NCBI GenBank assembly: GCA_011321845.1
Contig: DROQ01000055.1
Location: forward strand, 1-64,000
Direction: 5' to 3'
DNA: 64,000 nucleotides
From: Planctomycetota bacterium
GTDB taxonomy: Bacteria; Planctomycetota; UBA1135; GCA-002748355
Below are positions 28,415-37,159 of the stretch, in pieces (position 1 is the first letter of the stretch; each line of letters opens with the position of its first letter). The notes beneath the pieces are model-generated. The model made no database searches. It was not told the origin of the DNA and saw only the letters and a list, made by a program, of their open reading frames with translations. Both the position numbers and the translations under genes were made by a program.

Positions 28415-29827
28415 TTACCCTTGTTCCTCCCACAGGTCGTACCGCTCCCCCTCCACAGGAACGCACACGTCCTTGAACCCCACCGCCAGTAGTTTGTCCC
28501 GCAGCGAGTAGGAGGCATCCTTCTCCCCGTGCACCACAAAGCATTTCCTCACGCTGCCCGCGAGGTGCCGGAGGCTGGAGATCAGCTCCTTGGAATCCGC
28601 GTGGGCGGAAAGACCGTTCATGGTCCGCACCTGGCAACGGACCTGGACCTCCTGGCGAAAGATCCGGACGCGCTTTTCTTTTTCAACGATCCGGCGCCCC
28701 AGAGTGTAGGGGGCCATATAGCCAACCACCAGGACGCAGTCCTCCCTGCGCGGAAGGGAGCGAAGGAGGTGGTGGAGGATCCTCCCCCCCTCGCACATCC
28801 CCGAGGCCGCAATGATGACACAGGGGTGTTCGATCCGGTTCAGCGCCTTGCTCTCCTCCACCGAGCGCGTGAAATGGATGTCCTTGAAGTGGAAGGGGTC
28901 GTGCCCCCCCTTGATCATTTTTTGGATGTCGGCGTCCAGGTCCTCGAGATGGTTCGAGACCACTGAGGTTGCGGCCCGCGCCAGGGGGGAATCCACGTAG
29001 ATCGGAATGTGTTCGATCTTTCCCTCCCGGATCAACTTGCCGAAGAGGTAGATGAGGTTCTGGGTCCGTCCCACCGCGAAGGCGGGGATCAAGAGCCGCC
29101 CCCCGTCCTCCTGCTCCTCCCGGACGATCTTGGCCAGGTCCTTCTCCATGGTTTTCTCGTCCGGATGGAGCCTGTTGCCGTAGGTGGACTCGGTGACCAG
29201 CACATCCACCGGGGGGAGAGGCTCTGGGTCCCGGAGGATGGGCATGTCCTTGCGCCCATGGTCCCCCGTGAAAGCAATCTTGAACTCCTCCCCGCCTTCC
29301 CTCAGGGTCACCACGACCTGGGCGGAACCGATGATGTGTCCCGCGTCGAAGAACTCGACCTCGATCCCTTTTTCCAGCTCGAATTTCTCGTGGTAGTCCC
29401 TCGCCTTGAGCCGCTGGATCGCCAGGGCGCTGTCCTCCCCGGTGTAAAGCGGCAGGATTTCGGGCTCGTTGTTTTTCCGGTGCCGGTTCAAAAAGTCCGC
29501 ATCCCCCTCCTGGATCCGGGCCGAATCCTCGAGGAGCACGGCTGCCAGGTCCTTGGTCCCGGGAGTGCACCAGATCCGGCCCCGATAGCCCTCCCGCACC
29601 AGGATGGGGAGTCCCCCCGAGTGGTCGATGTGCGCGTGGGAGAGCAGAACATGGTCGATCTCCTTGGGATCGAAAGGAAGGTGGAGGTTGGCCTTGCGCG
29701 CCTTGTCCCGTTTCCCCTGGACCATTCCGCAGTCGAAGAGAATCCGCACTCCCTTCCATTCCAGGAGGTGCTTGGAGCCCGTCACGTTGCGGACGGCTCC
29801 GAAGAACCGGAAACTAGGGTGGTTCAC
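28415..29827 (-). CDS. Metallo-beta-lactamase/beta-CASP RNA nuclease family protein
   Basis: The 470-aa sequence carries the metal-binding motif HAHIDHSG near residue 62, GDHGRKD further on, and the beta-CASP motifs ESTYGNR, PAFAVGRTQ and SGMCEGGRILHHL, ending with NGLSAHAD and VVHGEKDA. These are the signatures of the YSH1/CPSF73-like bacterial RNA-processing nucleases (MBL fold with RNA-specificity region). All expected ligands appear to be kept, so it should be active. The downstream dapF begins directly after its stop, and its own ATG overlaps the upstream lipoprotein stop. Confidence 0.92.
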   Translation of the reverse strand: MNHPSFRFFGAVRNVTGSKHLLEWKGVRILFDCGMVQGKRDKARKANLHLPFDPKEIDHVLLSHAHIDHSGGLPILVREGYRGRIWCTPGTKDLAAVLLEDSARIQEGDADFLNRHRKNNEPEILPLYTGEDSALAIQRLKARDYHEKFELEKGIEVEFFDAGHIIGSAQVVVTLREGGEEFKIAFTGDHGRKDMPILRDPEPLPPVDVLVTESTYGNRLHPDEKTMEKDLAKIVREEQEDGGRLLIPAFAVGRTQNLIYLFGKLIREGKIEHIPIYVDSPLARAATSVVSNHLEDLDADIQKMIKGGHDPFHFKDIHFTRSVEESKALNRIEHPCVIIAASGMCEGGRILHHLLRSLPRREDCVLVVGYMAPYTLGRRIVEKEKRVRIFRQEVQVRCQVRTMNGLSAHADSKELISSLRHLAGSVRKCFVVHGEKDASYSLRDKLLAVGFKDVCVPVEGERYDLWEEQG

Positions 29828-30114
29828 TTCTCCACCCAGACGCTCTTGGTCCGGATCGTCAGCGGGAAGAAGATCAGATTCAGGATCCCATCCCAGATCG
29901 TGTACTCCGTCGTGACCCGGTAGCTCGTAGCCTCGCCCGCCAGGCGTTCGGGGTCCAGGCCATTGAGTCGGGCCAGACCGAAGAAAAGATACCAGTTACG
30001 CCCCCGGACCACCTCCGTACCCGTCGGGCCCGCCCCCACAGTGTGCACCTGGGTCATGCAACCCGATGAAACCAGGCATAGAATCAGCAGAAGGGTCCAG
30101 GAAATTCGTTTCAT
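29824..30114 (-). CDS. Small Bor/TRL-like lipoprotein
   Basis: I start at the second ATG (MKRISWTLLLILCLVSSGC), giving a clean lipoprotein signal with lipobox VSSGC and a mature part of about 78 residues. The mature part (RNWYLFFGLARLNGLDP ... ATSYRVTTEYTIWDGILN) has the short, beta-rich pattern of Bor/TRL-type small lipoproteins. That assignment is tentative. It is the first gene of a four-gene overlapping unit with the nuclease, dapF and the M48 peptidase. Confidence 0.65.
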   Translation of the reverse strand: MKRISWTLLLILCLVSSGCMTQVHTVGAGPTGTEVVRGRNWYLFFGLARLNGLDPERLAGEATSYRVTTEYTIWDGILNLIFFPLTIRTKSVWVEK

Positions 30115-30251
30115 ACAGCGCCTCCAAAGGCTCTTGTTCGGGGACAAAGGCTAGCCGGGTTTACCCACAAGATCGAGTCCAAGGCGGGACCCAAGCCGGG
30201 AAGCGAAAAATCAGGATGACCAGCGCCCTCCCTTGGGAATAATAGCTGAGA

Positions 30252-31436
30252 ATGCCACCCAACGTCCTCATCCCCTTGATCCTGGGTTTCAGCCTCCTCC
30301 TCGGATGGCTGTTCCTCCACCTTTCCAAACGACGGGACCAGGAGGGATTCTTTTACGAACGGGCTCCGAGTCTCCCCATCCATCTCCTGGCCGAGCATGA
30401 CGACGCCTGGATCCGGGGAACCATCCAGATGGAACACCCCCTCCGCTGTCCCTGGTTCGACTTCCCCTGCTGCTGGTACGCCTACCAAATCGAGGAGAAG
30501 ACCACGAGGACGGTCACCGACTCGGACGGGCACAGCCATACCGAAACCTCCTGGGACACGGTCTTCGAGGAGGAAAAAAGTCGCCCCTTCGACCTCGTCG
30601 GCAAGAAGGGCCGCATTCGAGTGAGAACCGAGGAATTCGCGATCCAGAGCAGCGTATCCACGGGCTACGACTACGAGGGAGGGGATCTGAGGCACAGTGC
30701 GCGCTACCTCCCCACCGCCGCCAAAGTCAGCGTCCTCGGGGTCAAGCTGGAGGACGGCAGCTTCGGGCAGCTGGGCAGGATCCCGAGTCTGATCACTTTT
30801 AAATCGCGAAGCGCCTTCGTCCTGGCCACCAACCGGGGGGAAACATGGTACCGCTGGCTCGGTTTCTTCTCTCTATTCCTTGGGGGTGGAGGGACCATGG
30901 CCTTTTGGACCGGGATGCGGCAAGGCCATGTCGACTGGCCCCTGTCCCTGGCGGCCGGCCTGGCCCTTCTCGCGCCTTTTTGGATCTGGTCCACCTACAA
31001 TCGCTTCATCCAGAGACGGCAACAGATCGAATCCGCCTGGAGCCAGATCGATGTGGACCTCATGGTGCGCTTTGACCTCATCCCCCAGCTGGTGGCTGTC
31101 GTCCAGGGCTACCAGAAGCACGAACGGGAAACCCTAAAAGCCCTCGGCCGGATCCGTGCGGGGAGCAGCCTCGGGGAGAAAATCGAGGGAGACCGCCTCG
31201 CCAGCCGGATCAGCAAGAGCCTCCTGGCCCTGGACGAGGCCTACCCCGAACTCAAGGCCAACGAGCAATTCCAATCCCTGCACGACAAGCTCGTGGCCCT
31301 GGAGGAGAAGCTGGCCACCAGCCGCAGCCTCTACAACAAGGTCACTCGGGAATGGAACGATCTCTGCCAGGGCTTTCCCACCCTCCTGGTGGCGGCCCTC
31401 TTCGGATTCAGGCCGAGGCCCTACTTCCACAAGTAA
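30252..31436 (+). CDS. GIDE-LemA fusion membrane protein
   Basis: This 394-aa protein starts with a membrane helix (VLIPLILGFSLLLGWLFL). A GIDE (E3-ligase-like, BAM) domain covers about 35-190: EHDDAWIRGTIQMEHPLRCPW ... CCWYAYQIEEK ... SRPFDLVGKKGRIRV. Two further helices (WLGFFSLFLGGGGTMAFW; LSLAAGLALLAPFWIWSTY) precede a LemA domain with the hallmark WSQIDVDLMVRFDLIPQLV and GYQKHERETL. GIDE and LemA are known to occur together in bacteria, with suggested roles in membrane stress or protein turnover; no RING domain is present here. It is transcribed alone and diverges from the small lipoprotein operon. Confidence 0.85.
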   Translation: MPPNVLIPLILGFSLLLGWLFLHLSKRRDQEGFFYERAPSLPIHLLAEHDDAWIRGTIQMEHPLRCPWFDFPCCWYAYQIEEKTTRTVTDSDGHSHTETSWDTVFEEEKSRPFDLVGKKGRIRVRTEEFAIQSSVSTGYDYEGGDLRHSARYLPTAAKVSVLGVKLEDGSFGQLGRIPSLITFKSRSAFVLATNRGETWYRWLGFFSLFLGGGGTMAFWTGMRQGHVDWPLSLAAGLALLAPFWIWSTYNRFIQRRQQIESAWSQIDVDLMVRFDLIPQLVAVVQGYQKHERETLKALGRIRAGSSLGEKIEGDRLASRISKSLLALDEAYPELKANEQFQSLHDKLVALEEKLATSRSLYNKVTREWNDLCQGFPTLLVAALFGFRPRPYFHK

Positions 31437-31471
31437 AGGGGCTTTTCCTACCGCCGGAGGCCCCTCTGGGT

Positions 31472-31511
31472 TACAATCCCTCGCTTTTCCTTCACACCGG
31501 TGCGGCACCGG
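31472..31511 (+). promoter_or_regulatory. Possible guaB promoter -10 and leader hairpin
   Basis: TACAAT (31472-31477) matches the -10 consensus at five of six positions, but no -35 stands at normal distance. Downstream, CCGGTG-CGG-CACCGG (31497-31511) forms a perfect 6-bp hairpin before the guaB ribosome site. No purine riboswitch core is recognisable. The assignment is tentative. Confidence 0.3.
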
Positions 31512-31544
31512 AGCAGCAGAATCAGGGGCTGCAAGGGGAAAGCA

Positions 31545-33005
31545 ATGGATCAAAAAATTCTAGGTGAAGGCCTCACCTTCGACGACGTCCTCGTCGTTCC
31601 CCGCAAGACGGAAATTCTTCCTCGAGAAGTCGATACGAGCACGAAAATCACGAGGGAGATCCGCATGGAGATCCCCCTGGTCTCCGCCGCCATGGACACA
31701 GTCACCGAGTCCAAGCTCGCGATCGCCCTCGCCCAGGAAGGGGGGATCGGCATCATCCACAAAAACCTGAGCCTCGAGGGCCAGATCCAGGAAGTCGACC
31801 GGGTCAAGCGTTCGGCCAACGGGGTCATCCTGGACCCTGTCACCCTTTCCCCCAGCGCGACCGCGCGAGAGGCCAAGGAGTCCCTCCGGAGACACAAGAT
31901 CTCCGGCCTCCCGGTGGTGGACGAGGACAACAAGGTCCTCGGCATCCTGACCGCCCGGGACCTTCGCTTCCAGACGGGCAGCGATACCAAGGTCATGGAC
32001 CTCATGACGCGCAAGGTGATCACCGCCCCTCCCAATACCACCCTCGAGGAGGCCAAGGAGATCCTGCACGACCACAAGGTGGAGAAGCTGGTCCTGGTTG
32101 ACTCCGAAAACAAGCTCGCCGGGCTCATCACGATCAAGGACATCAACTTGACCGAGACCTTCCCCAACGCCTGCCGCGACGGGCGGGGGCGCTTGCGGGT
32201 GGGAGCCGCCGTGGGCGTTCAGGATTATGAACGCATCGAGCGACTGATCGAGGCGGGGGTCGACCTGGTGGTCGTCGACACCGCCCATGGACACAGCAAG
32301 AACGTCCTGGACACGGTCCGGGAGATCAAAAAACGGCACGCCCTCCAAGTCGTCGCCGGAAACATCGCGACAGCCGCCGCGGCCAGGGATCTGATCGAGG
32401 CGGGCGCGGACGGGATCAAGGTGGGCATCGGGCCGGGTTCCATCTGCACGACCCGGATCATCGCGGGCATCGGTGTCCCCCAGCTCACCGCCATCTATGA
32501 GTGCGCCCGGGTTGCGGAAAAAGCAGGCATTCCGGTCATCGCCGACGGGGGCATCCGGCAGAGCGGCGACGCGGTCAAGGCCCTGGTGGGCGGCGCCTCC
32601 TGCGTCATGATCGGGAGCCTCTTCGCGGGGCTGGAGGAATCGCCGGGCGAGCTGATCCACTACCAGGGGAGGACCTTCAAGGCGGTCCGCGGCATGGGCA
32701 GCCTGGGGGCCATGATCCAGGGGAGCAAGGACCGCTACGCCCAGGCCGACGTCAGCGAACGCGACAAACTCGTCCCCGAAGGCGTCGAGGGGATGGTGCC
32801 CTACAAGGGCCGCCTCTCCGGCTACGTCTACCAATTCGTGGGCGGCATCCGCAGCGCTATGGGCTACACCGGGACCAAAACCATCGAGGAGCTGAGGAAC
32901 AAGGCCCAATTCGTGCGAGTCTCCCCGGCCGGGCTCAAAGAGTCCCATCCCCACGACATCCAGATCACCAAGGAGGCGCCCAACTACTTCGGCAAGGGGC
33001 TCTAG
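31545..33005 (+). CDS. guaB: IMP dehydrogenase
   Basis: It oxidises IMP to XMP with NAD, the committed step to GMP. I use the ATG ([17 protein letters not shown]) with AGGGG six bases upstream, not the longer track start; 486 aa is the normal length. Visible motifs: [12 protein letters not shown] at the N-terminus, tandem CBS domains at about 95-210 ([21 protein letters not shown]), the catalytic-Cys loop [17 protein letters not shown] near 300, [11 protein letters not shown], and the flap region ([21 protein letters not shown]). guaA follows after 11 bp, so the two GMP steps are co-transcribed. Confidence 0.97.
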   Translation: MDQKILGEGLTFDDVLVVPRKTEILPREVDTSTKITREIRMEIPLVSAAMDTVTESKLAIALAQEGGIGIIHKNLSLEGQIQEVDRVKRSANGVILDPVTLSPSATAREAKESLRRHKISGLPVVDEDNKVLGILTARDLRFQTGSDTKVMDLMTRKVITAPPNTTLEEAKEILHDHKVEKLVLVDSENKLAGLITIKDINLTETFPNACRDGRGRLRVGAAVGVQDYERIERLIEAGVDLVVVDTAHGHSKNVLDTVREIKKRHALQVVAGNIATAAAARDLIEAGADGIKVGIGPGSICTTRIIAGIGVPQLTAIYECARVAEKAGIPVIADGGIRQSGDAVKALVGGASCVMIGSLFAGLEESPGELIHYQGRTFKAVRGMGSLGAMIQGSKDRYAQADVSERDKLVPEGVEGMVPYKGRLSGYVYQFVGGIRSAMGYTGTKTIEELRNKAQFVRVSPAGLKESHPHDIQITKEAPNYFGKGL

Positions 33006-33016
33006 GCAGGAAACAG

Positions 33017-34582
33017 ATGGAGACCAGAAACCACAAGGGAGTGCTGATCGTCGACTTCGGGACCCAGTACTGCCAGCTCATCGCCCGCCGCGTCCGGGAG
33101 CAGGGGATCTTTTCGAGGATCACGGTGCCGGGCAAGGCGCTGGAAGCCCTGGAAGAAGGGAATTACGGGGCCATCATCCTCTCCGGGGGGCCGCAGTCGG
33201 TCTACGAGGAGGGCGCCCCTTCTCTGGACAGGGAAATCCTCGACAAGGGCCTACCCATCCTCGGAATCTGCTACGGCATGCAGTGGACCGTGCAGGCCCT
33301 CGGAGGAGTGGTCGCTCCCGCCGCGGCCAAGGCCGCCCGCGAATATGGACACGCCGAGCTGCGGCTCAGCGAGGCGCCGGGACCGCTCTTCGACGGGGTG
33401 GAGAGCCCCACGAGGGTCTGGATGAGCCACGGAGACCACGTGGAGAGTCTTCCCTCCGGCTTCGCGGTCAGCGGGTCCACCGACACCTGCGAGATCGCGG
33501 CGGCCTATCACCAGGCGAACAGGATCTACTTGCTGCAGTTCCACCCCGAGGTCAGCCACAGCCTGGACGGCCAGGTCATCCTGCGCAACTTTCTCTTCGG
33601 GGCGGCGGGTCTGCACGCTGACTGGACCCCGGGCTCCATCGTCGAGGAGACAGTGGCCGAGCTGCGGGAGCAGATCGGCGAGGAGGGCGAGGTCATCCTC
33701 GGCCTCTCGGGAGGGGTCGACTCCTCCGTGGCCGCCGTCCTCATCCAAAAGGCCATCGGCCGGCGCCTGCACTGCATCTTCGTCGACAACGGACTGCTCC
33801 GGCACGGGGAGCGCGAAGGAGTCGAAAAGCTCTTCGCGCGCAACTTCGACATGGACCTTCACGTGGTGGACGCGCGCGAGCGCTTCCTCGGCGAGCTGGC
33901 GGGCGTTACCGACCCCGAACAAAAGCGCAAGATCATCGGCCGGGTCTTTGTCGAGGTCTTCGAGAAGGCCAAGCAAAAGCTGCCCAAGGCCCGCTTCCTC
34001 GGCCAGGGCACCCTCTACCCCGACGTCATCGAGTCGGTGGCGGCCCACGGAGGGGCGACCTCGGTCATCAAGTCCCACCACAACGTCGGAGGACTCCCCG
34101 AAGAGATGGAGATGGAGCTGGTCGAGCCCCTGCGCACCCTCTTCAAGGACGAGGTGCGCGCCATCGGGAGGAGCCTGGGCCTTCCACCCGAGGTCATCGA
34201 CCGGCAGCCCTTCCCAGGGCCCGGGCTCGCGGTCCGCATCCTCGGGGAGATCACCGAGGAGCGCTGCGAGATCCTGCGCCAGGCCGACCACATCTTCACC
34301 TCCGAGGTCGAGGCCGAGGGGCTGCACAAGGGGCTCTGGCAGTACTTCGCCGTCCTTCTGCCGGTGCGGAGCGTCGGGGTCATGGGAGACGCGCGCACCT
34401 ATGAGTTCCCGATCGTCCTCAGGGCGGTCGAGAGCCAGGACGCCATGACGGCGGACTGGGCGTTTTTACCCCAAGAACTCCTGCGCCGGGTCAGCAACCG
34501 CATTATCAACGAAGTACCGCAGGTCAACCGCGTAACCCTCGACATCACCAGCAAACCCCCGGGAACCATCGAATGGGAATAA
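33017..34582 (+). CDS. guaA: GMP synthase (glutamine-hydrolysing)
   Basis: It converts XMP to GMP using glutamine and ATP. I start at ATG (METRNHKGVLIVDFGTQYC) with AGGA six bases upstream; the track's longer start lies within guaB. The GATase domain has catalytic Cys in GICYGMQ (about 85) and His/Glu in FHPEVSHS. The ATP-pyrophosphatase P-loop is GLSGGVDSS, with LGQGTLYPDVIES further on. The C-terminal dimerisation region ends in the standard IEWE. 521 aa is typical. The last 10 bp overlap the start of the ABC ATPase gene, an unusual coupling for guaA. Confidence 0.97.
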   Translation: METRNHKGVLIVDFGTQYCQLIARRVREQGIFSRITVPGKALEALEEGNYGAIILSGGPQSVYEEGAPSLDREILDKGLPILGICYGMQWTVQALGGVVAPAAAKAAREYGHAELRLSEAPGPLFDGVESPTRVWMSHGDHVESLPSGFAVSGSTDTCEIAAAYHQANRIYLLQFHPEVSHSLDGQVILRNFLFGAAGLHADWTPGSIVEETVAELREQIGEEGEVILGLSGGVDSSVAAVLIQKAIGRRLHCIFVDNGLLRHGEREGVEKLFARNFDMDLHVVDARERFLGELAGVTDPEQKRKIIGRVFVEVFEKAKQKLPKARFLGQGTLYPDVIESVAAHGGATSVIKSHHNVGGLPEEMEMELVEPLRTLFKDEVRAIGRSLGLPPEVIDRQPFPGPGLAVRILGEITEERCEILRQADHIFTSEVEAEGLHKGLWQYFAVLLPVRSVGVMGDARTYEFPIVLRAVESQDAMTADWAFLPQELLRRVSNRIINEVPQVNRVTLDITSKPPGTIEWE

Positions 34583-35532
34583 GCCAGGCTCCGCCTTCCA
34601 TCGCCGAAGGCCTCCAATTCGCCCTCGAAGTCGAGCACGTCACCAAGCGTTTCGGTGACTTCACCGCTGTTTCCGATCTCTCCATGCGCGTCCCCACCGG
34701 GAGCATCTATGGGTTCCTGGGACCCAACGGATCGGGAAAAACGACGACGATGCGCATGATCATGTCCATCTTCTACCCCGACGAAGGGCAGATCCGAGTG
34801 CTTGGGGCCGAGGACGCGGCCCAGGTCAAGGACCGCCTGGGCTATCTCCCCGAGGAGAAGGGGCTCTACAAAAAAATGAAAGTCCGGGAGATCGTCGCCT
34901 ACTTCGGGAGGCTCAAGGGCCTCTCCAAGGAAGAGGCCTACGGGCGGGCGACCGAACTGCTCAGCAAATACGGCCTCGGCGACTGGCTCGACACCCGCTG
35001 CGAGGCCCTGTCCAAGGGCATGGGCCAAAAGGTCCAACTCCTCGGCACCCTGGTCCATGACCCCGACCTCGTCATCCTGGACGAGCCTTTCAGCGGTCTC
35101 GACCCCATCAACATGGAACTGATGCGGGACACCATCCTGGACCTCAAGAAGCAAGGCAAGACCGTCCTCTTCTCCACCCACGTCATGGCCCAGGCCGAGG
35201 AGATCTGCGACTCCATCCTGCTCATTTACAAGGGCAAGGCCAAACTCGACGGCCCTCTGGCCAAGATCCGCGCCGGAGGCCACCGGGCGATCCGGCTGGA
35301 GTTCGAGGGGGACGCATCCTTCCTCCGGGACGACCCCCAAGTGGACCATGTCAACATGACCCCGAACAGCGCCGAGGTCTTTTTGAAGACAGAGGCCGAC
35401 CCTCAGGATTTCCTGAGGAGTCTCCTTGGCAAGCTGCGGATCCGGCGATTCGACATGCGTGACCCCTCTCTCCATGAGATCTATGTCCGCACCATCGGCC
35501 CCGAGGCGGCAAAGGAGTTCGGACATGTCTAA
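34573..35532 (+). CDS. ABC transporter ATP-binding protein (NatA-like)
   Basis: This 319-aa ATPase has Walker A GPNGSGKTT, a Q-loop region at YLPEEKGLY, signature SKGMGQKVQ (a Nat-type variant of LSGGQ), Walker B LVILDEPFSGLDP and the switch His in FSTHVMAQAEE. A C-terminal regulatory part of about 90 residues follows. YLPEERGLY-type sequences mark the NatA sodium-efflux group, but substrate cannot be fixed from sequence. It overlaps guaA upstream by 10 bp and the permease downstream by 8 bp, so the pair is part of the gua unit. Confidence 0.9.
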   Translation: MGISQAPPSIAEGLQFALEVEHVTKRFGDFTAVSDLSMRVPTGSIYGFLGPNGSGKTTTMRMIMSIFYPDEGQIRVLGAEDAAQVKDRLGYLPEEKGLYKKMKVREIVAYFGRLKGLSKEEAYGRATELLSKYGLGDWLDTRCEALSKGMGQKVQLLGTLVHDPDLVILDEPFSGLDPINMELMRDTILDLKKQGKTVLFSTHVMAQAEEICDSILLIYKGKAKLDGPLAKIRAGGHRAIRLEFEGDASFLRDDPQVDHVNMTPNSAEVFLKTEADPQDFLRSLLGKLRIRRFDMRDPSLHEIYVRTIGPEAAKEFGHV

Positions 35533-37159
35533 GGGAAAAAGCAAAACGAAACTGGTCGCCCAGCGCGAGATCCTCGAGAACGTCCGAACCAAGACCTTTT
35601 GGATCGGCATCCTCTCCTTTCCCGTGATCCTGGTCGCCTCCATCCTGATCCCGACCTGGTTTCAGAAAAAGGTCGATGTCCGGACCTTTGGCGTCGAAGA
35701 CCGGTCCGGCTGGCTCAGCGCGGCCATCGAAAAGCGGCTCGAGATGCCCGACTTCGACGCTCTGACCAAGCTCCTCCTGGACAAGGACGCCGAGCCCTCC
35801 CTCCCCAAGGACCTCCGTCAGAGCACTTTGGGGCAGTTTCTCCAAGCCTTCGCCAAGGTCGGAGCCAAACAGCTGAAAGAAAAACAAAGTCTCAACAGCC
35901 TCCTCCCGACCCTCCTCGACACCTTGGAATCCAGCGACCTCGGCTCCCTGCTCGAAAAACTGCCTATCTCCCTCCCCATCCCCAAGGGGAAGGCCAAAGA
36001 GGGCATCAAAACCTTTCTCGGGAACATGCGCAGCGACATTGCCAAGTTCAACGACTGGATCGAGTCCCTCCCCGAGGAGGAAGCCGAAAAGCTCCGCAAC
36101 CCCCGCAAGAACCCTAAATTCCAGCTCACGGCCAAGGGCCCCGAGGACGAACTCAGGGAACTGCTCAAGAAGGAGAAACTTTTCGCCTACTTCGTGATCG
36201 GCAAAGACCCTGTCCAGGGGGACGATGGAAACAAGTACGTTTCCAACAACCTGACCGATCAGAGCCTTCGGCGCTGGTTCAGCAACATCGCGAACGGCAT
36301 CGTCGCCGCCAAGCGCATCCAAAAGCTAGGGATCTCCCCGGAGAAGGCCGCCTGGCTTCAGACCCCAGTGCGCTTCGCCCCGAAGAAACTGGACGAGTCC
36401 GGGAACGAAACCGAAGTCGCGCGCAAGGACATCGCCCTCAAGTGGGCTCCCGTGGCCTTCGTCTATCTCCTCTGGATCTCCGTTTTCATGATGGCCCAGA
36501 TGATGCTGACCAACACCATCGAAGAAAAATCCAACCGCATCATCGAGGTTCTCCTCTCCTCCGTCTCCCCCCTGGAACTGATGACCGGCAAGATCCTCGG
36601 AATCGCCGTTACCGGTCTTCTCGTCGTAGGCTCCTGGGCTGGCTTTTTCGCCCTGGGGATCTACCTGTTGCCCACCTTTTTCCCGCAGTCCGAGGGCATC
36701 ATCGCCTCTCTCGGACTGGGTTCCATCCTCGCCAACCCCGCCTACCTGGCCTCCTTCATCATCTACTTCGTCCTCGGCTTCCTCCTCTACGCCTCGGTCC
36801 TCGGCGGCATCGGCTCGGTCTGCAACAGTCTCAAGGAGGCCCAAAACCTGCAGCAACCCGTCATCCTCCTCCTCATCATCCCGCTCCTGGCCATGATGCC
36901 CATCGCCTCCGATCCCAACGGTACCTTGGCACGGGTCCTGTCCTTCATCCCGCCCTTCACCCCCTTCGTGATGATGAACCGGGCAGGAGGGCCTCCCGCC
37001 CTCTGGGAGTACGCCCTCACTTCCATCCTCCTGCTCCTGACCGTCTGGCTCACCTTCCGAGGCGCGGCCAAGATCTTCCGCATCGGCATCCTCATGACGG
37101 GCAAGCCCCCCAAGCTTCGCGAGATGCTCCGCTGGCTCCGGGCACCGGTCAATCGGTAG
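35525..37159 (+). CDS. ABC-2 type permease (NatB-like)
   Basis: I start at ATG (MSKGKSKTKLVAQREILE) with GGAG eight bases upstream, overlapping the ATPase stop; 544 aa. One N-terminal membrane helix (FWIGILSFPVILVASILIP) is followed by a large extracytoplasmic domain (about 50-310). A cluster of five or so helices comes last (VAFVYLLWISVFMMAQMML; LGIAVTGLLVVGSWAGFFALG; AYLASFIIYFVLGFLLYASV; PVILLLIIPLLAMMPIAS). EEKSNRIIEVLLSSVSPLELM is the conserved cytosolic ABC-2 motif of NatB/YhaP proteins. It partners the preceding ATPase. Confidence 0.9.
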   Translation: MSKGKSKTKLVAQREILENVRTKTFWIGILSFPVILVASILIPTWFQKKVDVRTFGVEDRSGWLSAAIEKRLEMPDFDALTKLLLDKDAEPSLPKDLRQSTLGQFLQAFAKVGAKQLKEKQSLNSLLPTLLDTLESSDLGSLLEKLPISLPIPKGKAKEGIKTFLGNMRSDIAKFNDWIESLPEEEAEKLRNPRKNPKFQLTAKGPEDELRELLKKEKLFAYFVIGKDPVQGDDGNKYVSNNLTDQSLRRWFSNIANGIVAAKRIQKLGISPEKAAWLQTPVRFAPKKLDESGNETEVARKDIALKWAPVAFVYLLWISVFMMAQMMLTNTIEEKSNRIIEVLLSSVSPLELMTGKILGIAVTGLLVVGSWAGFFALGIYLLPTFFPQSEGIIASLGLGSILANPAYLASFIIYFVLGFLLYASVLGGIGSVCNSLKEAQNLQQPVILLLIIPLLAMMPIASDPNGTLARVLSFIPPFTPFVMMNRAGGPPALWEYALTSILLLLTVWLTFRGAAKIFRIGILMTGKPPKLREMLRWLRAPVNR

